DNA of 64,000 nt from Streptomyces globisporus (GCA_014649555.1 BMTG01000009.1:62001-126000), one strand, 5' to 3'; positions 44,253-53,351 are shown, counted from the stretch's first letter. Numbers and translations are program-made. Notes: generated from the letters alone by a model not told the origin.

Positions 44253-45905
44253 ATGCCGAAGACCAGCCTCAGCCGTGAAGAGATCCGGTCCTACGCCCAG
44301 CTCTCCCCCTTCGAGCTGAAGGACACGTTCATCCGGATCGCGACGGACGCGCAGAGCGGCCGGCCGGGCCAGAAGGGGAAGACGACCCGGGCCATGCTCA
44401 ACGCCGGCCGCGGCAACCCGAACTGGGTCGCCACCGGCCCCCGCGAGGCGTACCACGCGCTCGGCTACTTCGCGATCTCGGAGTCCCGGCGGGTGTGGAC
44501 GGCCGACAACCTGGGCGGCATGCCGGAGGAGTCCGGGTGCGCGGAGCGCTTCGACCACTTCGTCCGTACGCACCCGGAGCTGCCGGGCGTCGAACTGCTC
44601 AAGGCGAGCGTGGACCTGGCGGTGAAGCGGTTCGGCTTCGACCGGGAGGCGTTCCTGCACGAGCTCGCGGACTCCTCGATCGGGGACAACTACCCGGTGC
44701 CGGACCGGATCCTGCGCCACACGGAGGAGATCGTGCGCGGCTATGTCGCGGACGAGATGTTCGACCACCGGCCGCCGGAGGGGCAGACGCTGAGCCTGTT
44801 CGCGACCGAGGGCGGCACGGCGGCGATGTGCTACATCTTCGACTCGCTGATGAAGAACGGGATCCTGAAGAAGGGCGACCGGATCGCCCTGATGGTGCCG
44901 GTGTTCACCCCGTACCTGGAGATCCCCGAGCTGGACACGTACGACTTCGACGTGGTGCACGTGGAAGCGAGCCTGTTCACCGAGACCGGGGTGCGGCAGT
45001 GGCGCTACCCGGAGGAGGAGGTCGCCAAGCTCGCGGACCCCTCCATCAAGCTGGTCTGCTGCGTCAACCCGAGCAACCCGCCCTCGCTGGCGCTCTCCAC
45101 CCGGGTGTCCGAGCAGATCGTGTCCATCGTCGGCGAGCGGAACCCGAACCTGATCATCGTGACGGACGATGTGTACGGGACGTTCGTGGAGGGCTTCCGC
45201 TCGCTCGCGGCGGACCTGCCGCGCAACACCCTTCTCGTCTACTCCTACTCCAAGCACTACGGGGCGACCGGCTGGCGGCTCGGGGTGATCGCGCTGCACG
45301 ACGACAACGTGATCGACGCGATGCTGGCGGAGCAGGACCAGGAACAGAAGGACCGGCTCAACAGGCGTTACGGCTCCCTGACGTTGGAGCCGGAGAAGAT
45401 GCGGTTCATCGACCGGCTGGTGGCGGACTCCCGGCAGGTGGCGCTGAACCACACGGCGGGGCTCTCGCTGCCGCAGCAGGTGATGATGGCGCTGTTCTCG
45501 CTCTTCGACATGCTGGACGAGGGGCAGGCGTACAAGCACCGGATCCGGGCGATCGTGCGGCAGCGGCTCGAACTCCTGCTGGAGGGCGCGCACATGAAGG
45601 TCTCGGAGGATCCGAAGCGGGCGGGGTACTACATCGAACTGGACCTGCTGGCCGAGGCGGAGCGGGTCCACGGGAAGCCGTTCGCCGACTTCCTGGAGCA
45701 GCACTACGAGCCGGTCGACCCGCTGTTCCGGCTGGCCGAGCAGACCTCGGTGGTCCTGCTCAACGGCGGTGGCTTCGACGGCCCGGAGTGGTCGGTGCGG
45801 GTGTCGCTGGCCAACCTGGACGACCTGGACTATCTGAAGATCGGCCACCATCTGCGGGCGATCTTCGACGCGTACGCCGAGGAGTGGCGGGCGCAGGCCG
45901 GGTGA
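44253..45905 (+). CDS. Bifunctional aspartate transaminase / aspartate 4-decarboxylase
   Basis: This is a PLP enzyme of the aminotransferase class I fold that beta-decarboxylates aspartate to alanine and CO2. Residues before 100 form the family-specific N-terminal extension, with NAGRGNPNWVATGPREAYHALGYFA. The PLP lysine is K334 in SYSKHYGATGWRLG, and VTDDVYGTFV supplies the aspartate that binds the pyridine nitrogen. The C-terminal arginine region is GGGFDGPEWSVRVSLANL. Length 550 matches aspartate 4-decarboxylases and exceeds that of ordinary transaminases (about 400). With the exchanger upstream it forms a proton-consuming, charge-moving aspartate/alanine cycle. Confidence 0.9.
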   Translation: MPKTSLSREEIRSYAQLSPFELKDTFIRIATDAQSGRPGQKGKTTRAMLNAGRGNPNWVATGPREAYHALGYFAISESRRVWTADNLGGMPEESGCAERFDHFVRTHPELPGVELLKASVDLAVKRFGFDREAFLHELADSSIGDNYPVPDRILRHTEEIVRGYVADEMFDHRPPEGQTLSLFATEGGTAAMCYIFDSLMKNGILKKGDRIALMVPVFTPYLEIPELDTYDFDVVHVEASLFTETGVRQWRYPEEEVAKLADPSIKLVCCVNPSNPPSLALSTRVSEQIVSIVGERNPNLIIVTDDVYGTFVEGFRSLAADLPRNTLLVYSYSKHYGATGWRLGVIALHDDNVIDAMLAEQDQEQKDRLNRRYGSLTLEPEKMRFIDRLVADSRQVALNHTAGLSLPQQVMMALFSLFDMLDEGQAYKHRIRAIVRQRLELLLEGAHMKVSEDPKRAGYYIELDLLAEAERVHGKPFADFLEQHYEPVDPLFRLAEQTSVVLLNGGGFDGPEWSVRVSLANLDDLDYLKIGHHLRAIFDAYAEEWRAQAG

Positions 45906-45920
45906 CACGGGAGCCGGTGT

Positions 45921-45955
45921 CCCCGCCGCCACCGGGGCGAACGGTGGCGGCGGGG
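45921..45955 (+). terminator. Terminator after the aspartate decarboxylase gene
   Basis: CCCCGCCGCCACCG (45921-45934) and CGGTGGCGGCGGGG (45942-45955), a perfect 14-bp stem beginning 16 bp after the stop codon. It lies in the 200-bp convergent gap before the histidine kinase gene. Confidence 0.85.
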
Positions 45956-46105
45956 GCCGACGTGGGGGCCCCGGGGGGAGGTGGGGGCTCGACGACTCCC
46001 GGGGTTGCTTCACGAGCACGCTATCGCCTGCGGAACGGGCGAAGAGGGCGTTACGGACAGGGGTCGGCGTTCTTAGGTTCCGCTTAAGGAACGCATCGGA
46101 GCGGG

Positions 46106-47554
46106 TTAATGCTGGGCCCCCGGGCCGGTCGTGGTCCGGGCCGCCTTCCGCCCCCGCCACCCGATGCGGCGGCCCACCCGGCGGCCGTGGCCGCGCCGGC
46201 CGCGCTCGGGGCGGTTGCCGTGCAGGCCGATCCAGATCCGGACCTCGGTGCCGCCGAGGACGGACCGGCCGATGCGCAGGTCGCCGCCGGTGGACTCGGC
46301 GACCCGGCGCACGATGTCCAGGCCGAGGCCGGTGGAGCCGCGGGCCCCGGCGCGCCCGCTGGCGCCCCGGGCGAGGGCCGCCTTCGGGTCGTCGATCCCC
46401 GGGCCGGCGTCGGAGACGAGCACGATGACCGCGTCGCCGCTGTGGTGGACGTCGACGGCGAAGGCGGTGCCTTCGGGGGTGTGGCGGAAGACGTTGCCGA
46501 GCAACGCGTCCAGGGCGGCGGCCAGTTCGGGACGGGCGACCGGGATGCGTACCGTACGGTCGACCCCCGCGAGGCGCACCTCGCGGCCCTCGTCCTCGGC
46601 GAGCGCCGACCAGAAGCCCATGCGTTCGCGGATCACCTCGGAGGCGTCGCAGCCCGCCTCCGACTGCCCTCCCTGGGTCTGCGGGCGCTGCTCGCGGGCG
46701 GTGCGGATGATCGTGTCGACCTCGTGCTCCAACTGCTGGACGGCCGCCCGGGTCTGCTCGGCCGCCGGGCCCTCGCCGAGGGACGCGGCGTTCAGCCGGA
46801 GCACGGTGAGCGGGGTGCGCAGCCGGTGCGAGAGGTCGGCGGCCAGCTCGCGCTCGTTGGCCAGGAGCTGGACGACCTGGTCGGCCATGGAGTTGAACGC
46901 GACAGCGGCGGACCGCAGTTCGGTGGGGCCTTCCTCGGGAACGCGGGTGCCGAGACGCCCCTCCCCCAGGTCCTGGGCGGCCCCGGCGAGGCGCTGGGCG
47001 GGCTGCACCATCCGGACGCCGAGCCGGTCGGCGACCGCGACCGAGCCGACGATCAGCGCGACGCCGACGCCCGCCAGCATCAGCCAGGCGGTGGCGACCC
47101 CGTTGGAGACCTCGCCCTCGGGGACGAACACCTCGACGACGGCGATCTCGCCGGTGCTCAGCGCGGTCGGCTGGAGGAGCGCGAAGCCGCCGGTGACCTC
47201 GGCGATCGAGGCCCGCCCGTCCTTCTGCACGGTCGCCACGTCCTTGGGGGTGGCGCGTCGGGTGCCGATGTCCAGCGCCTCGCCCTCGGTTCCGTCCGCC
47301 GCTTTCCCGGGGGCCGGGACGTGGACGGCGAGGTGGCCGCGGTCGCCCGGTTCGGTGGACAGGACGGCCCGGGTCAGCTCCTCGCGGTCGGTGGTGATGG
47401 AGAGGGTCGGGGCGATGGCCCCGGCCTGGCGTTCGGCGTCGGAGAAGGCCCGGTCGCTGGCCATCTCCCGGATGACGAGTCCGAGCGGTACGGCGAAGGC
47501 GATGACGACCATCGCGGTGACCGCCAGGCAGACCTTGACCAGGGCCCATCTCAT
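46106..47554 (-). CDS. Two-component sensor histidine kinase
   Basis: This is a membrane sensor kinase. TM1 is at residues about 8-28 (VCLAVTAMVVIAFAVPLGLVI), with an extracytoplasmic sensing region to about 160, TM2 at about 160-180 (ATAWLMLAGVGVALIVGSVAV) and then HAMP. The phospho-acceptor is in ELAADLSHRLRTPLTVLR, followed by a catalytic domain with VSDAGPGIDD and STGLGLDIVRRVAE. The H-box sequence LSHRLRTPL fits the HPK subfamily with Arg after His. The extreme C-terminus is a basic tail (GRRGHGRRVGRR) of unknown use. It starts within the stop codon of the response regulator gene (ATGA), so the two are co-translated. Confidence 0.92.
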   Translation of the reverse strand: MRWALVKVCLAVTAMVVIAFAVPLGLVIREMASDRAFSDAERQAGAIAPTLSITTDREELTRAVLSTEPGDRGHLAVHVPAPGKAADGTEGEALDIGTRRATPKDVATVQKDGRASIAEVTGGFALLQPTALSTGEIAVVEVFVPEGEVSNGVATAWLMLAGVGVALIVGSVAVADRLGVRMVQPAQRLAGAAQDLGEGRLGTRVPEEGPTELRSAAVAFNSMADQVVQLLANERELAADLSHRLRTPLTVLRLNAASLGEGPAAEQTRAAVQQLEHEVDTIIRTAREQRPQTQGGQSEAGCDASEVIRERMGFWSALAEDEGREVRLAGVDRTVRIPVARPELAAALDALLGNVFRHTPEGTAFAVDVHHSGDAVIVLVSDAGPGIDDPKAALARGASGRAGARGSTGLGLDIVRRVAESTGGDLRIGRSVLGGTEVRIWIGLHGNRPERGRRGHGRRVGRRIGWRGRKAARTTTGPGAQH

Positions 47555-48267
47555 GCGGGCGGCTCCGCGACGGGTGCGTCGGCGGGCGGCTGGAGCTTCA
47601 CGCCGACGCCGCGCAGGGTGTGCAGATAGCGCGGGCGGGCGGCGGTCTCGCCGAGCTTGCGGCGCAGCCAGGACAGATGGACGTCGATGGTCTGGTCGTC
47701 GCCGTAGGACTGCTGCCAGACCTCGGCGAGCAGCTCCTTGCGGGCGACGACCACGCCGGGCCGCCCGGCCAGGAAGGTGAGCAGGTCGAACTCGCGCCGG
47801 GTCAGGTCGAGTTCGGCCCCGTCCAGTTCGGCGCTGCGGCGCAGCGGGTCGATGGAGAGCCCGCCGACGCGGATGACCCGGGGCGGCGGCGCCTCGCCCC
47901 CGGCGGCGCGCGAGCGGCGGAGCACGGCGGCCATCCGGGCGGAGAGGTGCTCGACGGAGAACGGTTTCGTCAGGTAGTCGTCGGCGCCGTCGTTGAGCAG
48001 CCGGACGATCTCGCTCTCGTCGTCCCGGGCGGTGGCGATGATGACGGGCACGTCGGTGATGGACCGCAGCATCTTCAGCGCCTCCGCGCCGTCCAGATCG
48101 GGCAGCCCGAGGTCGAGGATGACCACGTCGAAGCGGAAGTGCGCGACCTCGCGCAGCGCTTCGAGCGCGGTGCCCACGCTCCGCACCGTGTGGGAGGCCT
48201 CACTGAGGTGCCGGATGAGGGCGGAACGTACGAACTGGTCGTCCTCGACCACGAGCACACTTGCCAT
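47551..48267 (-). CDS. Two-component response regulator, OmpR family
   Basis: This is a DNA-binding response regulator, 238 residues. The receiver domain has the acidic pair in VLVVEDDQFVR, the phospho-acceptor aspartate in VVILDLGLPDLDG and the switch lysine in DDYLTKPF. The C-terminal winged helix is OmpR-type: LDLTRREFDLLTFLAGRPGVVVARKELLAEVW and DQTIDVHLSWLRRKLG. ATG 48265-48267 starts the receiver domain; the longer frame upstream is not supported. The gene overlaps its sensor kinase by four bases. Signal and targets are unknown. Confidence 0.94.
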   Translation of the reverse strand: MASVLVVEDDQFVRSALIRHLSEASHTVRSVGTALEALREVAHFRFDVVILDLGLPDLDGAEALKMLRSITDVPVIIATARDDESEIVRLLNDGADDYLTKPFSVEHLSARMAAVLRRSRAAGGEAPPPRVIRVGGLSIDPLRRSAELDGAELDLTRREFDLLTFLAGRPGVVVARKELLAEVWQQSYGDDQTIDVHLSWLRRKLGETAARPRYLHTLRGVGVKLQPPADAPVAEPPA

Positions 48268-48421
48268 GGGCGGCACCGTACGCCATGGCGAGGGGCCCGG
48301 TCCCGGCCCCGTCGGAATCCTCCGCAAAGGCCGGAGAAGGGCGTTTGCCCCGCCGGTCCGGGCGGATTGGAGGCGGCCCGGAGCGAGCCAGGAGGGGCCC
48401 GGGTGGTGCAGGATGTGCCGG

Positions 48422-48988
48422 ATGCAACGAGGACTCGTACACGCGCTGGCGTGGTCGCTCGCCACCGGCGCGGCGGTCACGCTCTCGTGGTGGGGTGTGC
48501 ACACGGTCATGACGGGGACGGCGTACGACCCGCCCCGGGCCGTACCGATCTCGGTGGGCGCGGGGGCTCCGCAGCGCATCGGGCAGAGCACCGAGGCGCC
48601 GCTCGTCTCCTCGACGCACCGGACGTCGCCCTCCCCCTCCGCCTCGCCGAGCACCGGTGACGCCCGCCCCTCGGCGTCGGCCCCGCGCCCCTCGCGTACG
48701 CCGTCGGCGACCCCGGCGAAGCCGCCCGCGCGGTCGGCTCCGGCGAAGGCTTCGGGGCAGGTGAAGAGCTACCGGACCGACGGCGGCCGGGTGGTGCTCG
48801 AGCTGGGCAAGGAATCGGCGAAGCTCGTCTCGGCGACGCCCGAGCCGGGCTGGTCGATGCAGGTGTGGACGAACGACGCCTGGATCCGGGTGGACTTCAG
48901 CGACGGGGGCGGCGAGAACGGTACGACGTACTCGGTGTTCTGCACCTGGAACGGGACGCCGCCGACGGTGCAGATCGTCGAACCGTAG
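48422..48988 (+). CDS. Membrane-anchored or secreted protein, 188 aa
   Basis: No domain is recognised. The N-terminus holds one hydrophobic segment (HALAWSLATGAAVTLSWWGVHTV, residues about 6-28), probably an uncleaved anchor or signal. A Ser/Pro/Ala-rich linker of about 60 residues (PSPSASPSTGDARPSASAPRPSRTPSATPAKPP) crosses the cell wall region. A compact C-terminal domain of about 70 residues contains QVKSYRTDGGRVVLELGKESAKLVSATPEPGW and ends VFCTWNGTPPTVQIVEP. It is divergent from the two-component genes and could be the protein they monitor, but this is only positional. ATG 48413 is an alternative start. Confidence 0.65.
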   Translation: MQRGLVHALAWSLATGAAVTLSWWGVHTVMTGTAYDPPRAVPISVGAGAPQRIGQSTEAPLVSSTHRTSPSPSASPSTGDARPSASAPRPSRTPSATPAKPPARSAPAKASGQVKSYRTDGGRVVLELGKESAKLVSATPEPGWSMQVWTNDAWIRVDFSDGGGENGTTYSVFCTWNGTPPTVQIVEP

Positions 48989-49003
48989 GCCGTGGTGGCC
49001 TGA

Positions 49004-49954
49004 TCAGGGGTTTTCGAAGACGGACGGCGGGGGTGCGGGCGACGGCTTGGCGGCCGCGTCGGTGACGACGGCCGCGCCGCCGGTGAAGTCGCTGAGCGCG
49101 CGGCCGTGTTCGACGCGGCCGGGGTGCGGATCGCTCGCCACCCGCCGGGTGAACTCCGCGACCGGGAGCGGCAGGGCGGAGGCGAGCAGGACCGCGTTGC
49201 CGAAGCGGCGGCCCCGCCACACCACCGGGTCGGCGGCCAGCGCCAGTTCGGGGAAGACGGCGGCGGCGGTGGAGACCTGGCCGCGCAGATGGGCGAGCGG
49301 GGGGCCGTCGGCGAGGTTGGCGGCGTAGCGCCCCTCGGGTTTCAGCACCCGGCGTACCTCGCCGAGGAATTCGGCCGAGGTGAGGTGGGCGGGGGTGCGG
49401 GCCCCGCTGAACACGTCCGCGATGACCAGGTCGGCCCAGCCGTCGGGGAATTTGCCGAGCCCTTCGCGGGCATCGGCCGCCCGGACGCGGACGCGGGCCT
49501 GGGGGTCCAGCGGGAGACGGTCGCGGACGAACTGCGTGAGGGGCGCGTCGATTTCGACGATCTGCTGGGTGGAACGGGGGCGGGTCGCGGCGGTGTACCG
49601 GGCGAGGGTGAACGCGCCGCCGCCCAGGTGGAGGACGTGCAGCGGCTGGAGCGGGGGTGCGGCAAGGTCGATGATGTGGCCGAGGCGGCGCTGATAGGCG
49701 AACGAGAGGTGTGCGGGGTCGTCGAGGTCCACGTGGGACTGCGGGGCGCCGTCGATCAGGAGCGTCCAGCCGTGCGGGCGCTCGCGGTCGGGCCGGAGCT
49801 CGGCGACGCCGCCGCCGACCGGCCGTGAGACGGCTTCGCGCTCGCCCCGGCCCGCACCGCGCCCGGAGCCCGGCCGTTCCTGGCGGCCCTTCGCCTTCGC
49901 ATCCCCGTCGGCGCCCTTCCCCTTGCCCCGGCCCGGCGTTCCTCGACGTGCCAC
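49004..49954 (-). CDS. Spermidine synthase-like SAM-dependent protein, 316 aa
   Basis: The Rossmann methyltransferase core resembles spermidine synthases: HVLHLGGGAFTLARYTAATRPRSTQQIVEIDAPL (motif I with GGG and acidic motif II), then RVRAADAREGL and DLVIADVFSGARTPAHLTSAEFL. The usual spermidine synthase active-site aspartates are only partly recognisable. It may therefore act as a methyltransferase or another aminopropyltransferase-like protein rather than a true polyamine synthase. The N-terminal 50 residues are a Gly/Arg/Lys-rich low-complexity tail. The start is GTG 49952-49954 with AAGGACC upstream. Confidence 0.75.
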   Translation of the reverse strand: MARRGTPGRGKGKGADGDAKAKGRQERPGSGRGAGRGEREAVSRPVGGGVAELRPDRERPHGWTLLIDGAPQSHVDLDDPAHLSFAYQRRLGHIIDLAAPPLQPLHVLHLGGGAFTLARYTAATRPRSTQQIVEIDAPLTQFVRDRLPLDPQARVRVRAADAREGLGKFPDGWADLVIADVFSGARTPAHLTSAEFLGEVRRVLKPEGRYAANLADGPPLAHLRGQVSTAAAVFPELALAADPVVWRGRRFGNAVLLASALPLPVAEFTRRVASDPHPGRVEHGRALSDFTGGAAVVTDAAAKPSPAPPPSVFENP

Positions 49955-50059
49955 GTTCGCTGGTCCTTGCTGGTGGGGGCCCGGGGCCGCCGGCCTGGTG
50001 GAGGTGTGCGGAGGTGTTCCGCCCGTCCGGCCATTATGGGCTCAGCGGCGGCTATGGGC

Positions 50060-50509
50060 TCAGCAGCAACTGTCGGCCGCCTCGATCAGCCGGGCCGCCT
50101 GGTCGAGGGCGGCGCGCAGCACGGCCGGGTCGGTGACCGGGGCGTCCTCGGCGGGCGGGAGCAGCCAGCCGGATCCGGAGACCGGCGGCTCGGCGGGGAT
50201 GCGCAGCCCGCGGCCGTCGGTCCGCGTACAGGCGCTGCCGGGTACGTCCCAGGCGTCGGCGGTGCCCGGCGGTACGAGGAAGCCGAGGGTGTCGCAGGCC
50301 CCGTCGTGCAGGACCGGGCCGACGGCCTCCTGGTCGCCGCCGCGACGGAGGATGTCGACGGCTTCCAGACCCTGCCGGGCCGGGACCGTGACGAGGTCCA
50401 GGGGCGGCGGGTCCGCCGGGGCGGGGGTCGTCGCGGTCGTCCGTGAGCCGGTCTCCCTGCCGAGGTGCAACAAGGGAACCCCTCCTCTCATCGCCGAACG
50501 GAGCCACAC
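50060..50509 (-). CDS. Conserved hypothetical protein, 149 aa (possible truncated prim-pol-like family)
   Basis: I do not recognise a named domain with confidence. The arrangement LDLVTVPARQGLEAVDIL, GPVLHDGACDTLGFLVPPGTADAW, then GRGLRIPAEPPVSGSGWLLPPAEDAP resembles the layout of the protein at 59175-59873. As I recall, streptomycete relatives are sometimes annotated as bifunctional DNA primase/polymerase-like. Two cysteines end the chain (ADSCC). GTG 50507-50509 has GGAG five bases upstream; ATG 50491 is an alternative. It is divergent from the HTH/TPR gene, 253 bp away. Confidence 0.5.
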   Translation of the reverse strand: MWLRSAMRGGVPLLHLGRETGSRTTATTPAPADPPPLDLVTVPARQGLEAVDILRRGGDQEAVGPVLHDGACDTLGFLVPPGTADAWDVPGSACTRTDGRGLRIPAEPPVSGSGWLLPPAEDAPVTDPAVLRAALDQAARLIEAADSCC

Positions 50510-50762
50510 TCCGTCTCCACATGGACCAACGCCGTGGGTGCGTCAAGGGCTACGGGCCCACACCGCCGCAAAGGGTGGCAGTTCATGGCGGATCACGGGC
50601 GGTATGACCGCTTTCGCAACGAAACGCTGCGTGTGCGCCTCGTCACAGCAGGTACGTTCATGCTCCGCCGGGACACCAGGACTCCGGGGAGGCCGGAGCG
50701 ACCGGGGAGGCCCGGGGACGTCGGGTGGCACGACCCCCGGCTGCACCAGAGAGGGGCCGGGC

Positions 50763-52202
50763 ATGGCGTCGACAGGGGCAGTTCCCAACCTCGCCTTCCG
50801 TCAGCTGCGCGGACAGCGCTCCGCCGGGGAGTTCGCGGCGGCCGTCCGCAGAGCGGCCCGGGAGATCGGGGAGCAGGTCGCGTGCGACGCCCGGTACATC
50901 GGACGCGTGGAGTCCGGGGAGATCCGCTGCCCCAACTACGCCTACGAACGCGTCTTCCTGCACATGTTCCCCGGGGTTTCCCTGACCGACCTGGGGTTCT
51001 CGGCCCGCGAGAGCGTACGGGGGCGGGGCGCCCGGGTCGTATCGGAACCCCAGCCTTCGCCCGGGGCCGCTACCCCGGGGCCGGCCCCCACGCCCCCGTC
51101 GCACCGCGACACCGATACCGACGACATCCCCGAGGAGAGCGACGTGCTGCGTCGCGTGTTCATGACGAGCGGCACCACCACGGTGGCGGCCGCTTCCCTG
51201 GGTCTCGGCGGGGCGCCCGCCTCCGCCCGGGTCTCTCTGCCCACGCAGCGCCGGGTCGGCGATGCGGAGGTGCTCGCCGTCGAGAAGGCCGTACGGGATA
51301 TCCGGCTGCTGGACGACCGGCACGGCGCGGACGGGCTCTGGCGGGCCGCCCAGCCGCTGCGCGCGGCGTACGAGCTGCTGGACGCCGGAAGCACCGCGCG
51401 GCGCGCCACCTCGGACCGGCTGCACGCGGGCGCGGGTGAGCTGGCCATCTCGGTGGGGTGGCTGGCCCATGACTCGGGCCGCTTCGACGACGCCCGCTCG
51501 CACTACGCGGAGGCGCTGGCCACGGCGCGTCTCGCGGGGGACGCGGGGCTGGAGGCGCACGCGTTCTGCAACACGTCGTTCCTGGCCAGGGACGCGGGGC
51601 GGCCGCGCGAGGCGGTCCGGGCGGCGGAGGCCGGCCAGCGAGCCGCCCGCACGCTGGGGTCGCCCCGGCTGCTGGCGCTGCTCGCGCTGCGGGAGGCGGG
51701 GGGCCGGGCGGGGCTCGGTGACCGTACGGGGTGCGACCGGGCGATCGGGCGGGCGCGGGCGGCGTTCGACCGGGGCCCCGCATCCGGTGACCCCGAGTGG
51801 ATGAGCTTCTTCCGGGAGGCGGAGCTGGAGCTGCTGGAGGCGCAGTGCTGGTCGTCGCTGGGCGACTGGTCCCGGGCGGCGCGGCACGGGCAGCGGGCGG
51901 TGGTGCTCCAGGACGCGCACTTCACCCGGAACCTGGCGCTGTACCGGGCCCAGCTCACGGGCGACCTGGCCCGGGCGGGCCGGGCGGACGAGGCGGCGGC
52001 GACGGGGCACCAGGTGCTGGATCTGCTGACCCGGGTGCAGTCGTCGCGGATCCGGGGGATGTTGGCGGGGGCGGCGCGGGTGCTGGGCCCTCGGGCGGGG
52101 GCGGCGGAGGTGTCGTCGTTCCTGACCCGCCACGGATCCGGCCCGTCCGGCGCCCCTTCCAGCCCGTCCGAACGGCGACCACCCAGCCCGTCCGGCGTTT
52201 GA
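50763..52202 (+). CDS. HTH and TPR-repeat regulator (NsdA-like architecture), 479 aa
   Basis: The N-terminal 75 residues look like an XRE-type DNA-binding region (AFRQLRGQRSAGEFAAAVRRAAREIGEQVACDARYIGRVESGEIRCPNYAYERVF). A linker rich in Pro and acidic residues follows, then RRVFMTSGTTTVAAASLGLG, a twin-arginine-like stretch in the middle of the protein. From about residue 200 on, helical repeats of TPR type dominate (RFDDARSHYAEALATARLAG, GRPREAVRAAEAGQRAARTL, DWSRAARHGQRAVVLQDAHF). This layout is shared with streptomycete regulators of sporulation and antibiotics such as NsdA. ATG 50763 starts the HTH. The last 15 or so residues are encoded by an intergenic-type repeat. Confidence 0.75.
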   Translation: MASTGAVPNLAFRQLRGQRSAGEFAAAVRRAAREIGEQVACDARYIGRVESGEIRCPNYAYERVFLHMFPGVSLTDLGFSARESVRGRGARVVSEPQPSPGAATPGPAPTPPSHRDTDTDDIPEESDVLRRVFMTSGTTTVAAASLGLGGAPASARVSLPTQRRVGDAEVLAVEKAVRDIRLLDDRHGADGLWRAAQPLRAAYELLDAGSTARRATSDRLHAGAGELAISVGWLAHDSGRFDDARSHYAEALATARLAGDAGLEAHAFCNTSFLARDAGRPREAVRAAEAGQRAARTLGSPRLLALLALREAGGRAGLGDRTGCDRAIGRARAAFDRGPASGDPEWMSFFREAELELLEAQCWSSLGDWSRAARHGQRAVVLQDAHFTRNLALYRAQLTGDLARAGRADEAAATGHQVLDLLTRVQSSRIRGMLAGAARVLGPRAGAAEVSSFLTRHGSGPSGAPSSPSERRPPSPSGV

Positions 52203-52492
52203 GGACGGACCGTTCAGCGCGTTCCGGGGTGCGCAACCCAGCCCGTCGAGCGGTGGCCCCTTCCAGCCCGTCCAACGGCGACCACCCAGCCCGTCCGGCG
52301 TTTGAGGACGGAACCGTTGAGCACGGTCCCGGGTGCGCATCAGGGTCTCCCCGCCGGGGTCCGTGAAGTTCCCGCCCACCGGCCACAGGGTTCCGTCCTC
52401 GAACGCCGGACGGGCTGGATGTGGCGCGGGGTCCCGTCCAGCTGACGCCCACCGAGTGGACGGTTCCGTCCTCAAAGGCCGGACAGGCTTGG
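52157..52492. repeat. REP-like repeat cluster at the 3' ends of two convergent genes
   Basis: The 27-bp unit CCAGCCCGTCCGGCGTTTGA plus GGACGGA occurs forward at 52183-52209 and 52286-52312, and inverted (variants TCCGTCCTCGAACGCCGGAC... and TCCGTCCTCAAAGGCCGGAC...) at 52392-52418 and 52465-52492. A preceding half-unit (CTTCCAGCCCGTCC plus AACGGCGACCA) is also duplicated at about 52157 and 52259. The cluster fills most of the 312-bp gap before the histidine phosphatase and can fold into long hairpins. The first unit supplies the TPR gene's last codons and stop. Confidence 0.85.
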
Positions 52493-52514
52493 TTGGTGCG
52501 GGCCCCCCGCGAGG

Positions 52515-53111
52515 TCAGCGGTCCAGGTGGCCCGTGTCGTTCCAGCGTTCCACGGCCGGGAGGCCGTACGCCCAGCCCAGGACCGACAGCGACGTCGGCT
52601 CCAGACGGATCCGCGCGCCGAAGGACAAGTCCTCACCGAGCCAGCGGGCACCCAGCGCCCGCAGAATGTGACCGTGGGCGAAGACCAGCACGTCCCGGTC
52701 CGCAGACCGCGCCCACGCGACGATCTCGTCCGCGCGGGCGGTGACGTCGGCGACGGACTCCCCGCCCGGCACCCCGTCCCGCCAGATCAGCCAGTCCGGC
52801 CGGTCCGCCTTGATCTCGGCCGGGGTCAGCCCCTCGTACGCCCCGTAGTCCCACTCCATCAGCGCGTCCCACCGCTCCGCCCGCTCCCCGAACCCTGCGA
52901 GCTCGCAGGTCTCGGCGGCCCGGACGAGCGGGCTGGTGCGGACCTCGACGCCGGGCAGCCCCGCCCACGGCGCCCGGTGCAGCCGCTCGCCGAGCAGCTT
53001 CGCGCCCGCGCGCCCGCTGTCGAGGAGCGGGATGTCCGTCCTGCCGGTGTGGTTGCCCCGGACCGACCACTGGGTCTGGCCGTGCCGGGCGAGCAGGATG
53101 CGCGGTGCCAT
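52515..53111 (-). CDS. Histidine phosphatase family protein (phosphoglycerate mutase-like), 198 aa
   Basis: This branch-1 histidine phosphatase removes phosphate from a small substrate. The catalytic motif is [22 protein letters not shown] at the N-terminus, with His and Arg in RHG. The second catalytic region has [15 protein letters not shown] and [16 protein letters not shown], and the C-terminal histidine is in [18 protein letters not shown]. The frame stays open far upstream, but ATG 53109-53111 begins the domain exactly. It faces the HTH/TPR gene across the repeat cluster and is divergent from the PAP2 gene. The substrate cannot be deduced. Confidence 0.88.
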   Translation of the reverse strand: MAPRILLARHGQTQWSVRGNHTGRTDIPLLDSGRAGAKLLGERLHRAPWAGLPGVEVRTSPLVRAAETCELAGFGERAERWDALMEWDYGAYEGLTPAEIKADRPDWLIWRDGVPGGESVADVTARADEIVAWARSADRDVLVFAHGHILRALGARWLGEDLSFGARIRLEPTSLSVLGWAYGLPAVERWNDTGHLDR

Positions 53112-53351
53112 GAAGGCTCTCCCTGGAACGCTGGTGCTGGGTTCTTCCATCATCCCGTACCGGCCCGCCAGGCAACCTCCCGGCCCCGGCGGGCGTCCCA
53201 CCCTGCGCAGTCCCGGCCACGGAATCGAACCACGGCGGGGCGGCCGCGTACGGGACGTCCGGAAGGGGACCCCCGGGGGATGCGGTGGCACGGCGCCACC
53301 GTACGGTTGAACGTTCGTCGTCGGCCGCATGAACATGGGGAGAGCTACCGG

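Noticed and set aside
49923-50762. In-frame upstream extension of the HTH/TPR gene
   Set aside because: The extension lacks a ribosome site, crosses the divergent promoter and overlaps the opposite-strand genes; ATG 50763 starts the conserved domain.
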